Shown: positions 34,031-46,311 of the stretch, piece after piece
Layout: every line of letters begins with the position of its first letter
Position numbering within the stretch: position 1 is the first letter of the stretch
Assembly (NCBI GenBank): GCA_024449915.1
Contig: JAMZAV010000637.1
Coordinates: 186,001-250,000, forward strand
DNA from: Sweltsa coloradensis
Taxonomy: Eukaryota > Arthropoda > Insecta > Plecoptera > Chloroperlidae
DNA length: 64,000 nt
Reading direction: 5' to 3'
The notes under the pieces: model-generated
Seen by the model: the letters and a program-made list of their open reading frames with translations, nothing else
The model's database searches: none
What the model was told of the DNA's origin: nothing
Program-made: the position numbers and the translations under genes

Positions 34031-34185
34031 ACTAACCGTTGTACGGGATTTTGATTGACTGAAAATCAATGATGAATGGCGCGAAAGCGAAGGCTAAGGT
34101 TTCGTGTTCAGGCAACATAAATGGAAGGGTAATAACGACTAAGGGAGGCCGGGAGGTCGTTGAGCGATACCAGCCACCGTCAATC
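34030..34185 (-). pseudogene. Orphan TMEM248-like exon (paralogue or pseudogene fragment)
   Basis: The minus-strand reading contains TTSRPPLVVITL, with TLAFAF ten residues later. Aligned without gaps to the TMEM248 exon here (ASRPPLVVFTL ... TTLSLAYF), about half of 24 positions are identical, and nearly all shared residues use different codons. A possible donor, CAACG/GTTAGT, follows. No partner exons were found nearby, so it may be a remnant or chance. Confidence 0.4.
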
Positions 34186-34675
34186 CTGACGGAGATTATT
34201 TTAAAGAGTTGCTTTGCTAGGAACTGAGTCCTCTTAAAATTGTCCTTCCGAGTTCTCTTCACAACAGTCTAAAAACCTTTTTGTTAAATTACAGTAATGG
34301 AATCTAAGTTCATTTCAGCAAATTGCGACGCTAAAATTTGCAATATTTCTTTTCGAGAAGATGAGTGGGGGGTGATAGATGAGGGGTGAAGGACAATTAC
34401 AAAAAAACTCTCTAAAAACCTAGTTAGCTGAAGAAGGGAATGTAAAAGTGCTAATGGGCAGGTTTCCAAAGAAAATTGATTTCATCAAAACGAAAAGTAG
34501 ACAGAAAATTTGATTGAACCTTTTAGATTTTAACAGGAAATAATAAATCTACGTTCAAATGTCATCCATTTTAAACAACTAAATAAAACTATTATAGCTA
34601 GGGTGTTAAAAGAAGATAAAAGAGTTAGTATGGTCAAGGGAGTCATGAGGAACATGAGATGGCCTCATTTACACC

Positions 34676-34854
34676 TCTAAGTTCAGAGATTTCGAAGGTC
34701 CTGTCAAATTTTCATCAAGATCGGATATGCCGTTTGCCTGGTAGAGAGTTAACAAACAGACAGAAAAAAACAAAAAAACAAAAAAACAAAACACCCGAGC
34801 TAAATTTTTTGGGGGTCGGTGAAATTGAAGTCTTCGCTTTGCTCATCCAATTAT
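34676..34854 (-). mobile_element. Helitron-like fragment (5' end only)
   Basis: The right edge, GAAGTCTTCGCTTTGCTCAT, and the interior, GATCGGATATGCCGTTTGCC, match copies 3 and 5. The 3' end is missing. Confidence 0.55.
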
Positions 34855-35274
34855 TAATGTAATGTCTTCACCACATAACCTGATACAAATATTTTGCTTT
34901 TCCATATTTTTCTAATTATCATCAGATTATTTAGTTTCACCCACTATGCTACTTCGTTAAAAGTAATAAAAACAATCTTTTCTAATGTTGCAATATTTTC
35001 ATGAGCAAGGGTTGGTGGTTGCATCATCTGTATTATAATAATTATAATTATAACTTTAATTATTTTTATTATTATATTAACAGTTGTGATTTATAACTTA
35101 CAAAATATTTATTGTTTTGTTTCATAATTAGTTGTAATGAAGGATGTTAGTCTATAGGCCCGAGAAATAAAATATATAATTAATTGTACAAAAAAAACAG
35201 TTTGTGTAATTATTTTAAGAAAAAAAATCTGTTCGTCATGCTTTTAGTAGGGCCTAATGCATTTTTAAGAAAGT

Positions 35275-35425
35275 AACTTAAAAAGTAACGCAGTTACTTC
35301 TTAAAGTAACTGTAACTGTAACTCAATTACTTTGGAAATGAAGTAACTGTAACTGAATTACTTTTGCAAACAAGTAACTGTAACTGTAACTGAATTACTT
35401 TACAAAAGTAACTTTTACAACACTG
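35275..35425. repeat. AGTAACTGTAACTG subterminal repeat, hAT-like end
   Basis: Repeated AGTAACTGTAACTG words lead to TACAACACTG, which reads CAGTGTTGTA inverted, a hAT-type end. No matching opposite end or target duplication was found. Confidence 0.4.
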
Positions 35426-35949
35426 CCTCCACCTCAAGATCAGAAAATATATTATATACATACATAGTGACTATGTCATATACATATGACTATGATAGTT
35501 CATATTTATTTATTTGGTAGATTATTTTAATGTTAAATATATTATAAATATAATTTATTATTATATATTTTACTCTTGCCTCCTCCCAGTCCCCACCGTA
35601 ATAAGCACGCGAACCGAAATTTGAAGAAGGAAATTCTTTTAGCATTCCGCTTTTGAGTGTTTTTACAAGTTTTTTTTTGAATACGTGTACCCTACTTCTA
35701 CAGCCTTCTACACACCAATCGAGCTTACAGGTATTATATAGGTATTAAATAAATTAAAGGAAATTGGAAATACATTTTATTAGGGAAAAAACCCTCTGCC
35801 TGATGCATCGATGAAAGATAATGTTATGTTTGTAGTTAAATGCGTGTTTAACTTTAATTAGTCTAAAGCGTTATAGCTCCTATAAAGTCATCACTCATCG
35901 CGAATTACCTCAGGGGATTTTATACTAATCTTCTGCATTAATGCTAAAT

Positions 35950-36535
35950 TGTTTTTGGGTACAATCGAAGAAATATTTCTCATGAATATCGTACTTTTAC
36001 GATTTTTTTCGATTTTTAGTGCGATATTTTCGTGACATTTGGGTTAATTCTGACCAAACGGGTGGGGCTACAACGTTCATATTATACATGGACATTAAGG
36101 TTATGGTGATGTAGTACCTTTTGAAAGAAAAAGTTGAAAAAGTTAGCCAGAATCCATAGAAATAAAGCTTTTAATATAAGTTTTTTGATTTTTTGTGCGA
36201 TATTTTCGTGCCATTTGGGCCAATTCTGACCAAACTGGTGGGGCTACAACGTTCATATTATACATGGACATTAAGGTTATGGTGATGTAGTACCTTTTAA
36301 AAGAAAAAGTTTAAATAGTTAGCCAAAATCTATAGAAATAAAGCTTTTTATATAAGTTTTTTACGGAAAATAATACCAATTGACAGGTAACAAAAGAAAC
36401 TTGACAACAATCAGCTACAATGCGTATTGCGTAGGCAGCAAAACAAAGAACTTGCAAAAGTAAAGATATCCCATGCAAACTAAACATTTTTAAAAGCTCA
36501 TCCATCAACGCGGCGGGACTTTAGCGTTTTCCTAG
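35950..36535 (+). mobile_element. Helitron-like element, copy 4, with internal tandem duplication
   Basis: It ends GCTCATCCATCAACGCGGCG ... TTTTCCTAG. The 5' part is missing. A unit of about 177 bp starting GTGCGATATTTTCGTG at about 36019 is repeated once at about 36196. Confidence 0.62.
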
Positions 36536-36988
36536 TTATATTATAATTATTCGTTCTGAGGACTCTATATTGACAACTGCTTATCGTGGGACATCTACTC
36601 TGATTAAGTAGCTCTAATTAATTAAATAAACCCTAATATTATATATGTATACTACGTTAAATGAAAACATTCAGATAGGAATTTGCTATTGATAGTATAC
36701 TATGCCCTGATTGAGTAACATTTGAGTTATGGATTAATAGTGTGGGGTAATACATCTAAAAACAATTTTCATCGGATCTTTGTCATGCAAAAAAAAGCTG
36801 TAAGAATAACAGGAAAAACTAAGAAGCACTGTGTAGTGTCAGCTGTCAGCTTGGTTTTCTCCAAAATGCCAACATAAAAAAGAGCAACAAATATTTACTC
36901 ACGAAGGAATGAAACTAAATTCAAAACAATCTACTTTAATCTTCTGATGGGTTTTTATTTCAATATCATAGATTTTTAAGTTATCTAA

Positions 36989-37727
36989 TTGGATGAGCGA
37001 AGCGAAGACTTCAATTTCACTGACCCCCCCCAAAAAAATTTGTCTCAATTTTTTATTTGTTTTTGTTTTTCGTTTGTATTTTTGTTTGTTTGTTCGCGCT
37101 CTAACTGGCAAACGGCATAATATGCGATCTTGATGAAAATTTGAGGGGACCTTCAAAATCTCTGAACTAGACTTGCCACGTTTTTGGGTACAATCGATCA
37201 AATATTTCTTTTGATTATCGTACTTTTACGACTTTTTTTCGATTTTTAATGAGATATTTTCGTGATATTTAGCAAACAGCTTCTTCAATCTTGATGGAAC
37301 TTAATGGGAACGTTTAAAATCACTGAAATAATACAATATGTTATGATTTTAGAGACATTTTAAGAAATATTTTTAATAGAAATCGTTCTTTCAAGATTTT
37401 TTCCCCGGTTCATAATATGATAATTTCGTGACATTTCGGCCGATTATGACCAAACAGGTAGGGCTACAACGTTCATATTTTACATTGACATTAAGATTAT
37501 GGTGATGTAGTGCCTTTTGAAAGAAAAAGTTGAAAACGTTGGTCAAATTTCATAGAAAGAAAGGTTTTAATATAAGCCTTTACACGTGTATAATTAACGA
37601 GTAACATCAAGTAACTATAGAAAAAGTAATGAGATCCCACTTAAAAACGTTATCATTGGACAGAAATATTTAAATAAAAAGCTCATCAATCAATGCGACT
37701 GGAAAAAGCATACGCGATGCAGCCTAG
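36989..37727 (+). mobile_element. Helitron-like element, copy 5
   Basis: The 5' edge is TTGGATGAGCGAAGCGAAG. The interior has TTGTTTGTTCGCGCTCTAAC and GATCTTGATGAAAATTTG. The 3' end is AGCTCATCAATCAATGCGAC ... GCAGCCTAG. The full-length structure makes this the best reference copy. Confidence 0.65.
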
Positions 37728-37969
37728 TAGAATATGCCTATCTATTGCAATTTATCGTTGCAAATAGCTATTTGCTTTGATTTATTGTTGTCATGTTGAC
37801 CACGAAAAATTTAGCAATAAGAATGCATATTGAGTCAGCAGAAAAACCTCGTTCCATACTAGAGGTACAAAAAAAAATTAATAAAAAACATAAAAATAAA
37901 AAATATTGTTTTAGTTTCAGATGTTGTGATATTATTTTAATTTTATATTACTGAACTGTAAACAAGCAT

Positions 37970-38152
37970 GGTTGGCAAAAGTAACTGTTAAAAAGTAACT
38001 GAAAACTGAGTATAATTACTTTTAAAAGTAATTCAGTTTCAGTTACAGTTACAGTTACCTTAAAATAAAAGTAATTGAAATAGTAATTCAATTACTCAAA
38101 AAGTAACTAATTACTTTTACTCAATTACTTTTACTCAGTTACTTTACAACAC
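37970..38152. repeat. Small fold-back repeat (AGTAACT family)
   Basis: AAAAGTAACTG words on the left are inverted as CAGTTACTTT on the right, and the right end is ACAACACTG. It shares its wording with 35275-35425. Confidence 0.4.
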
Positions 38153-38178
38153 TGGGTGGAGGTATAAATTGTGAGAAT

Positions 38179-38648
38179 GGTGGAGGTGCCGGGTCATTCG
38201 ACACGAGTGTGAGAATGTAAACATTGTTATTCCATTTTAGCCACACTAGTAACTATAGTAAGCCTTCTACTTTGATACATTTTTCGAATGAATATCATAA
38301 ATATAATAATGTCTGTAATACCATAATAACAACGTCATAGTAGCCTACAACCATGGCTAAACAATAAATATATTTGATTTATTTTTGCACAAATAATAAA
38401 ATCTTAATGTTGAAAAGTAAACGTGTGTACTATAAACATATACAATTAGGGTTGGGCTATACATAATCATTCAATTATCGTTATCACACGAAAATATAAA
38501 CATGTTAGAAATTTGTGCAAACCTTTTTTTATGTATCAAAGTAGAAGACTTACTAGTGTGGCTAAAAAGGGTCGACAACAAAGTATTGCTATGGAATAAC
38601 CATGTTTACGTTCTCACACTGTTGTTGAATGATCCGGCACCATCACCA
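38179..38648. mobile_element. Complete fold-back member of the GGTGGAGG family
   Basis: The left end is GGTGGAGGTGCCGGGTCATT and the right end is the complement GGTGATGGTGCCGGATCATT. Inverted similarity continues past TAGCCACACTAGTAA on both sides, well over 100 bp each. AAT and ATT flank the ends, so the exact boundary is uncertain. Confidence 0.65.
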
Positions 38649-39216
38649 TTAATTTTGTCATAATTTACTATAGTTGCTAAATACCTCCACCGTAATAAGC
38701 TAGTGAACTGAAGTTTCAAGAAATATATCAATTTTTAAAAGGTATTTACAGCACTAAGAGCACAATATAAATACATTCCCAATTTTTTAATTAAAATTTA
38801 CATTAAAAAAAATTAATAACATTTTTCTTCTTCTAAATTTTAATAATATGGATATCAAAAATATTCTCACATCGATTTCTTTATCAAACCCTATATAAAT
38901 TCACTTCTCATAACTGCATCCTTGCCAAGTTGGATAAAATTGAGTTTTAACTAGTAGGGACCAGTAGGGTCTATGCCTTATAGTTGTAAAATATAACAGT
39001 TATTGCAAATTAATTTAGTAATCAAAGTTTGGAACCAAAATAGCAGGTCTACTTAAAATCACGACATTTAATCACAAATTACTCAATTTCATTGATTAGG
39101 AAATTAATCCAGAAAAAAAAAAAACATCTCAGCCAGGTCTCCAGATTGATTTAAACTTCTGACCGGGCAAGATGGATTTTTATATTTCATCTATATTGAT
39201 TTCTATATAAGCATAA

Positions 39217-39651
39217 TTGGATGAGCGAAGCAAAGACTTCAATTTCACTGACCCCCAAAAAATTTAGCTCGTTTTTTTTGTTTGTTTTTGTCAGTTTGTT
39301 TCGATCTCATTGATGAAAATTAGAGGGGACCTTCGAAATCTCTGAACTTAGACCTGCCACGTTTTTTGGTACAATCGAAGAAATATTTCTCATGAATATC
39401 GTACTTTTACGATTTTTTTGATTTTTAGTGCGATATTTTCGTGACATTTGGGCCGATTCTGACCAAACGGGTGGGACTACAAAGTTCATATTTTACATGG
39501 ACATTAAGGTTATGGTGATGTAGTACCTTTTGAAAGAAAAAGTTGGAAAAGTTAGTCAGAATACATATAAATAAAGGTTTTAATATAAGTTTTTTGAGGT
39601 ATATAATAACAATAACAAGTAACAATAGAAACTCGACAACAATCACCTACA

Positions 39652-39690
<39 letters not shown>

Positions 39691-39790
39691 GAAGAACTTT
39701 AAAAAGTAAAGAGAATCTACGCAGACAAAAACTTATTAAAAAAGCTCACCCATCAATGCGACTAAAAAAAGGGTTCGCGAAGCGGCCTAG
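39217..39790 (+). mobile_element. Helitron-like element, copy 6
   Basis: The 5' edge is TTGGATGAGCGAAGCAAAG and the 3' edge is AGCTCACCCATCAATGCGAC ... CGAAGCGGCCTAG. An (ATA)n microsatellite at about 39656-39690 lies inside. Confidence 0.62.
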
Positions 39791-42700
39791 TTTTATCAAT
39801 TGCTAGTTGCTACCTAACATTATGTATATATTTTATAGAAGTAGGCCTAGTTGTTTTAGATAACTTTAATAGCAAAGATTATTCGCGCCTCGGAGACATT
39901 TCTTATTTGGTTGATTGTCCAATTCGGGATCTTGAAATTTCTCTGTAGAGAATACATGTCGATGGTGTCTTGTGCCCACAGGGTAAGCCTGGTCAAACTC
40001 CCCTACTGAGAATACGTTCCGTGACTTGAGATGGATACTCTAAATATGAATAAATTTCCTTTATTTTCATGTAATGGAAAACTAAAGTACAGATGTGAGT
40101 TGAAACACAAGGTAATAAAAATGCATTAGTTTTACATATATAATATATTTTTCTCTATTTTTATCTCATATTGAGATTATAATTATGTACACATAAAATA
40201 AAAGTAATGTACAGCCTACATACAATTTCTTTATCATATCAGTCTAGGGTGGTCTTCGTTTATCTACAACTTTGACATCACTTGTATTATTACTCTTTAA
40301 TTTGTCAACAAAAGTGGTGCACATTTAAGAACCAAAATAATTTACTTTACATTTACTTGTTTAGACATGTATGCAGTTTGGAAAAGGTTTTGACTTCAGT
40401 CAAGCCAAAACTATACAATGCGTTTACATGATACAGATCTGAAAACGTTCTCAAACTATTATTTAGATTACTTATTTCCCGTTAGACATCACTACGTAAT
40501 GACCGAATTCCACAGTTTCCAAAGAAGAATATTTCTAATTTTATTGCATATATAACATAAGTAGAACTTCGTTTTATCTGACCAAAAACATTTGTCGTAA
40601 CATTTGGAATATAAATAATTCAGAATAACAAGATCACGTTTTTAACTTGCTTTTAGCAAATATAACCTGGAATTGCAACACAATGAGCATTTTGGTTGCA
40701 GCCAGGTGTTTACATGGCAGGTTTAAGTCAACCATACGAACAAACAGGATTGACTTGAACCGATCCAAACCCACTTTCGAAGTGTTTTCGTGCAGTTTTG
40801 AAATAATCAATTTCAAACCTGCATGTAAACGTAGTAATAGAGAATGCATAAAATAAATAAATGATACATGAGCTTGTAGATGCACAACAGCATGACAAGA
40901 GTCAACATTACTAACTTTGATTTCTAACGTCTCAAGTATGTATCACTGCCATTTTCTCTTCAAGTCAGACATGTCGCAGAAGCCAAACTACAACAACCCT
41001 TTACGATTGTGTCGTGGTTACAATTAAATTAGATAACCTTACGCCCAGTTCACATACATCGCAAGGAATCGAGAAAGTCATGAGGGGAAGGACCTAAAAC
41101 AGTACTTGAAAAATCGAAGTTGAAAGTCGTAAGAATGTGCTGCAAGACTGACACAAGAGTTTATAACAAAATCTTTATGACGCACCAATCAGAAGTTGTA
41201 ACTTCACTATGAAAGGCTACCAATCAAGAGCCTTGGATTTCTTATTGCAATAACAATTCCTTGTGACTTAGTGGGAGCTGGTCTTACCACATACCCGGAA
41301 AAAGCTTTATAAAGAATATATCTACGGGCTAATCAACTTCATTATTCAATTGATGTCAATTTAATATCTAAGTCAGTACAGGTAAATTATAATAAATCAC
41401 TTCAAGCATTAGATATTTTCCCCCAACCTAAAATAAATATACGTAACAACTTATCCCTTTGGTTCCGGTTATTGAATCAAACTAATGTGTTACTCTTTAT
41501 CTTTACACAAGTACTAACATTATTAATTTGATTGATTATTGATATTTCTAGAGATGACATTGGTTATCATGTAGATGGTATGTTTTGATAATATATTATG
41601 AAGGTTCCAATTCTTGGCTATTTTTAATTTTGTTATATTTTGTGTCGTCCTTCATTGGCCCTCGTGCACCGGTACTATTGGCATGGATATTGTTTGAAAT
41701 GTTTAAATAATTCAAGTGAATGCCTACAATTTCTGCTCGTATAACCGGCTACAAAATGTAGAAATTATTTACATAGGAATGCCTAAAATTCTAGCAAAGC
41801 TAGTTTTAACATTATTATTAAAAAAGTATTAACAATTAAATTAATGTCAATGCAGTTGGTACTATGATCTAGGGACAACCTAAATTTCTAGACTAGTTCT
41901 ATACCTAATTACGTTTTTAAATATGTCTGCTTATTTGTGTGAAGTACAGTGTATTAATATAAGGTACAATTATTTTAAATACGAGATTTGGTCATTACAC
42001 TACTTGGATCTACATTGACTTTGTAAATAAGTGTGTTAAAAAATGATTATTGAAAATGAATTTAAAATGAGTAGTAATAATCTCAATGTCATCTCTTGCC
42101 ATTATCTTTGCAATTAATTATTTCTAATGCTGATTGTAGTATTTTTTAATGGTTTGGTTATATGATTGTTATAAAAAGTTAATGAAAATTGTCTTTGAAG
42201 CAAGATTATGGCAATTTTTAAGTGGCATAATCATTAAAAGTTGCATATTTCGGCCCACGAGGGCAACAATTTGGATTAGCTTTTAACACGGATGCAAAAC
42301 GACCGCCTCAAATTTGGTTATTAGTCATCACTGCAGATTAGACACATTTTATGTACCTTATTGTGGTATAATATTTTAAATATTACCTTTACCTAATATG
42401 CTCATCAATGCAGATTAGGCACATTTGATGTACCTTACTGTGGTATACTATTTTATAATCAATATTTTATATGCTCAATATTTGTTATTTACGTCACACG
42501 CAACATGGGTAAGAAACGTTTTAGACCCAGTTTGATGGGATAATTTCAGAGTTATGCGGACTTAGGTATTCTAGTTATTTATTAAAGTGGTAAAAGACAA
42601 TCACCCAAGATGCATGAAAGGGGTGCATCCCACTTTTCACTCTGTTGCACTTTGGTCGATATACTTTAGCTTAGCCTATACTCAGAAGCCTATAAATAAT

Positions 42701-45170
42701 GCAAGAATAAGATAAGCAAATGATCAAGTCATAATTAATAGAAAGTTAATACATATTACATATTAAAAATAATAACACAGAATCAAATACATACCATACA
42801 CTACAATACTTTCATGACATAGGAATTAGGAACATTACTTACCATGCATACCAAGCATTCGAAGATTAATAAAATTTAAGGATTTTACAAAGAAAATTTG
42901 CAAACAGGGCTTTAAATAAAAGTGTGTGTATATAGTAGATAAAAGTAGGGACTAGCAAGGTTTCAAGGTTTTATAAATTACTCAAATAATCAGATACTAA
43001 TAAATGTAAAGAAAAAAATCAAAATCAACAGAATATTATAAAATGCCTAAAAGAACAGATAATAAACAAAATTACCAAAACAAATATCTATAAAATTAGA
43101 TTCAAATGGCTATCAGTATCACACATTCACTTTCACACTTGCCATTACTGTAATTTGGTATGAAATAATAAATATACATAACAATGAAATGAAGGCATAT
43201 GTCGTAAACTAAATAATATGTAGCCAATAAATGAAATAGTACGGTAAATGAAGTAAATATAGATTATCTGTCTGTATATTTTACTAATATTAATGTTTTC
43301 TTAAACTAAAAGTGACAAACTTTTGTCATTTTCCTTTTTAATGCCATTTGTTTCATACGTATTTAATGTCAAGTCTTATTTCTTACGTCTAGTAGTACCT
43401 ACGCACTTATTTGCTAAACGGGAATGGGTAATTCCCACACTGCACTCGTTTAGCAAGATTTTACTAATGACAACTAATCATCAGCCTTTTAACTAAAATA
43501 GGTACAGTCCACACAACTAGTATATACTATACTATTATACTTAATTATGGGCCGCCATCGGATAATGGCAGCATCCCTATTTTTATCACTCTAATATTCA
43601 TTAGTTTGTTATAAATACAATGGACAAACTGTTTCACATAATTGCCACTCACTAATTTTTTATCTTGATATTTTCCTGCGCCATATATTCGCAGAAATAC
43701 AGCAAGTACAAGATCTGTATTTGTTGTGAAGTACCGGGTTTCACTTTTACATCCAAGTTGTCATTGTTGATCATATTATTACATTCTTATGCATAGGGAA
43801 CCTAAGTGGGCGTTGTCCGGTTCTCTCCCCTCAGCGTGGCATAGGCGATTAACCCGTGCTAAATGTTTCGTAAGCAATAGCGCGAGAACCCGACCACGGA
43901 CCGGAATTATATTCATACTGCAAGAAACTATAATCTTTCCTCTTTGCGTGGATATACAGAACTCTGCTCTATCATGACAAATATTAATGACATTTGTAAA
44001 GAGTTGAAGTGAACTCTACATTTACACTGTTGCCAAACCTTCCACACTGCTAATTAAAAAGCACATAAAAACATTTTGTCCGTGGCATCAGCACAACATT
44101 TGGTATCCGACTTGCCTTGTGGCTACTGTGAGGTCACTGGGTTGTACTAGATTATACATATGTTATTAAATATTATTTATTAAATAAATTAAATAAATTA
44201 AAATATTTATTATTAATATATTATTCATGTACCAAGAAAATCTTGAATGCAAAATACATGTAGCAACCAAGGACAGGCGCGTGGTATGCGAGGATGCCAC
44301 AGCTTTTCACAACGTGGCTGCGTCTCGCTTAGGTTGCCGCTCAGTCGGAGTACATTTGCAACAGCGCGCAAACATGGGTCCATTTAACTCATAATAGTTT
44401 GAATTTAGGAAGCATCATCGAGCAAAGTAGGATGCCATCATCTTCTTCACAAAATTATGCATCTTGTGAAGTTATTGGTTTAGATTTCTTTTGAGCAAGC
44501 CAAAAGATACGGTGAGTTACATTTTCGTATCATGCTAACTCTAATGGGCGCTGAGACCAGAGAGAACCAATTTCCTTCCCGCCTTCAAAACTTAGGTTCC
44601 CTATTGAACAACTAGGCCTAGATCATATACGACACCTGTTTCAGCCACCTCGTATGACGGGGAAAAGTACTTTGGACATATTCTAGATCACGCCCAGAAG
44701 GGATTTTATAGTTCACCTTAAAACACTTGTGAAATGTCAAAATGTTTAAAACGGAGAATAAATATTGCATCTTTGATACGGTACATTGATAAATTGAACC
44801 GCTCATGAAGAAGTTTAAACACATTAACTTCCATGCATCAATAAATTTGACACATCTAGAAATAAGAAATTAATAGTGCAAAAATCGTGAGAAAGAAATC
44901 AATCCAAAAAGTCAAAATGTCAGTGCTAGGGAGTGGTACTGACTTAAGGCCTAAAAATAATATAGGCCTAGCTTTTAATATAAGTTAGCCTATGTATTTA
45001 TACTTTATAGGTTAGTCAAATTTAATGCTTTAGTAGGTAGTAGGTACGTGATTGCCGGGATTCCACCAAGGTCAAAGTTTTGGATGTACTTTACTAAACA
45101 AACCTTTTATGGTTTTATGCTAAAATAGTGTCACATCATTTGCTAGCAACTGCATGGCAATGGTTTGTTT
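39791..45170. other. Gene desert
   Basis: No credible gene. A local duplication of about 74 bp occurs at about 42327-42475 (GCAGATTAGRCACATTT and GTACCTTA repeated). GGCCCTCGTG near 41655 is inverted as CACGAGGGC near 42255, suggesting an old element. Confidence 0.4.
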
Positions 45171-46311
45171 AAGGTTGATCTATTGGCCTGATTAAATTTT
45201 TCTAAATATTAGTTTATCAAAACAACAGACATAGTTAGTTTATCAAATATCATCATGACATTTACAAAACTATTTTATATTTATTTTTGGGTTGAGCGGT
45301 ATGCCTAAAGCATCATTCACAACTAGTTCTAAGGCGTAATATTTTGTATTGCTGAGTATGTGTTTCAATTAGAACGTTCACAAATTGTCCTCAGTCGCAA
45401 AGCGTAAGGTTTATGTTGTAACGAATTGCCCAAAATCCAATTTTTACGACGTTTCTTACGAGTTAATCACGAACAAGGAACTCCCCACTCCTTCTGCTGG
45501 ACTTGACGTACGTAGTATGGATCATTCTAAATGTGTCAAATCTAATAGCTATTTACCAGCAGACAACATTAATAATATGACATATGCAGCCATAACAAAC
45601 TGCTTTTCAATTCTCTTCATGCTGGCAGGTACTAGACACAAATCAGCTAGGCCTATTATTTTGTAAACATAAAATACCGCCATAACTATATTTTGTCATG
45701 ACGAACTATCGAGCATACATTTTTCAAAGGTGGTGCTTCGAAATACCCATGTGCAATGAAAATTGACATGGTATTGGTTGTTGTTATGTTGTTGTAAATA
45801 CCTCGCATTTCTTACGACTTACACCACGCGATTTAGAACTAGTTTTGAATGATGCTTAACATTGACGATTATACGTGAAATTTATGATGTATACCCCAGA
45901 CATATTCCTGCTCATAATTTTTAGATTGGAAGGTTAATTTTTGTTTCTGTTTGTAGCACATACTCCTGTCTACAAATTGACATAATTGGAAAATGTTCTC
46001 ATAAATGGTACAATTTTTTCATCCCCCATCAAGAATTTTTTTCCAAGTTTTCAGTTTGGAGGCAAGAGTAGGCCTACATGTTACAAATAGAGAAAAAAAA
46101 CTGAGCATTCCAACCCAAAAATTATGAGCAGGAATATGTCCAGGATATTTAATAAATTTCACTATAATAGTCTATATTGGGCTTACCGCTCAACTGAAAA
46201 ATAAATAAAAAATAGTTTTCAGTTTTCAATGTCAGATAAACTGTGTCCGTTGTTTTGAAAAACTTAATTTAAAAAAAATAATAAATTAGCCCAATAGATC
46301 AACCTTAAAGC
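45171..46311. mobile_element. Nested inverted-repeat element(s)
   Basis: AAGGTTGATCTATTGG near 45171 and its complement near 46300 begin inverted arms of about 140 bp that reach TTGAGCGGTA. Two further pairs lie inside: AGCATCATTCA..CTAGTTCTAA (45307 and 45820-45862), and ATTCCTGCTCATAATTTTTA (45905 and 46115-46135). A 93-codon ORF in the middle is not credible. Confidence 0.6.

Noticed and set aside
35275..38152. One large hAT element bounded by the two AGTAACTG repeats
   Set aside because: Both repeats end in CAACACTG in the same direction, so they are not inverted termini of one element.
45385..45666. 93-codon plus-strand ORF with acceptor-like and donor-like edges
   Set aside because: It lies inside nested inverted repeats, has no recognisable motif and is in AT-rich sequence where such lengths occur by chance.
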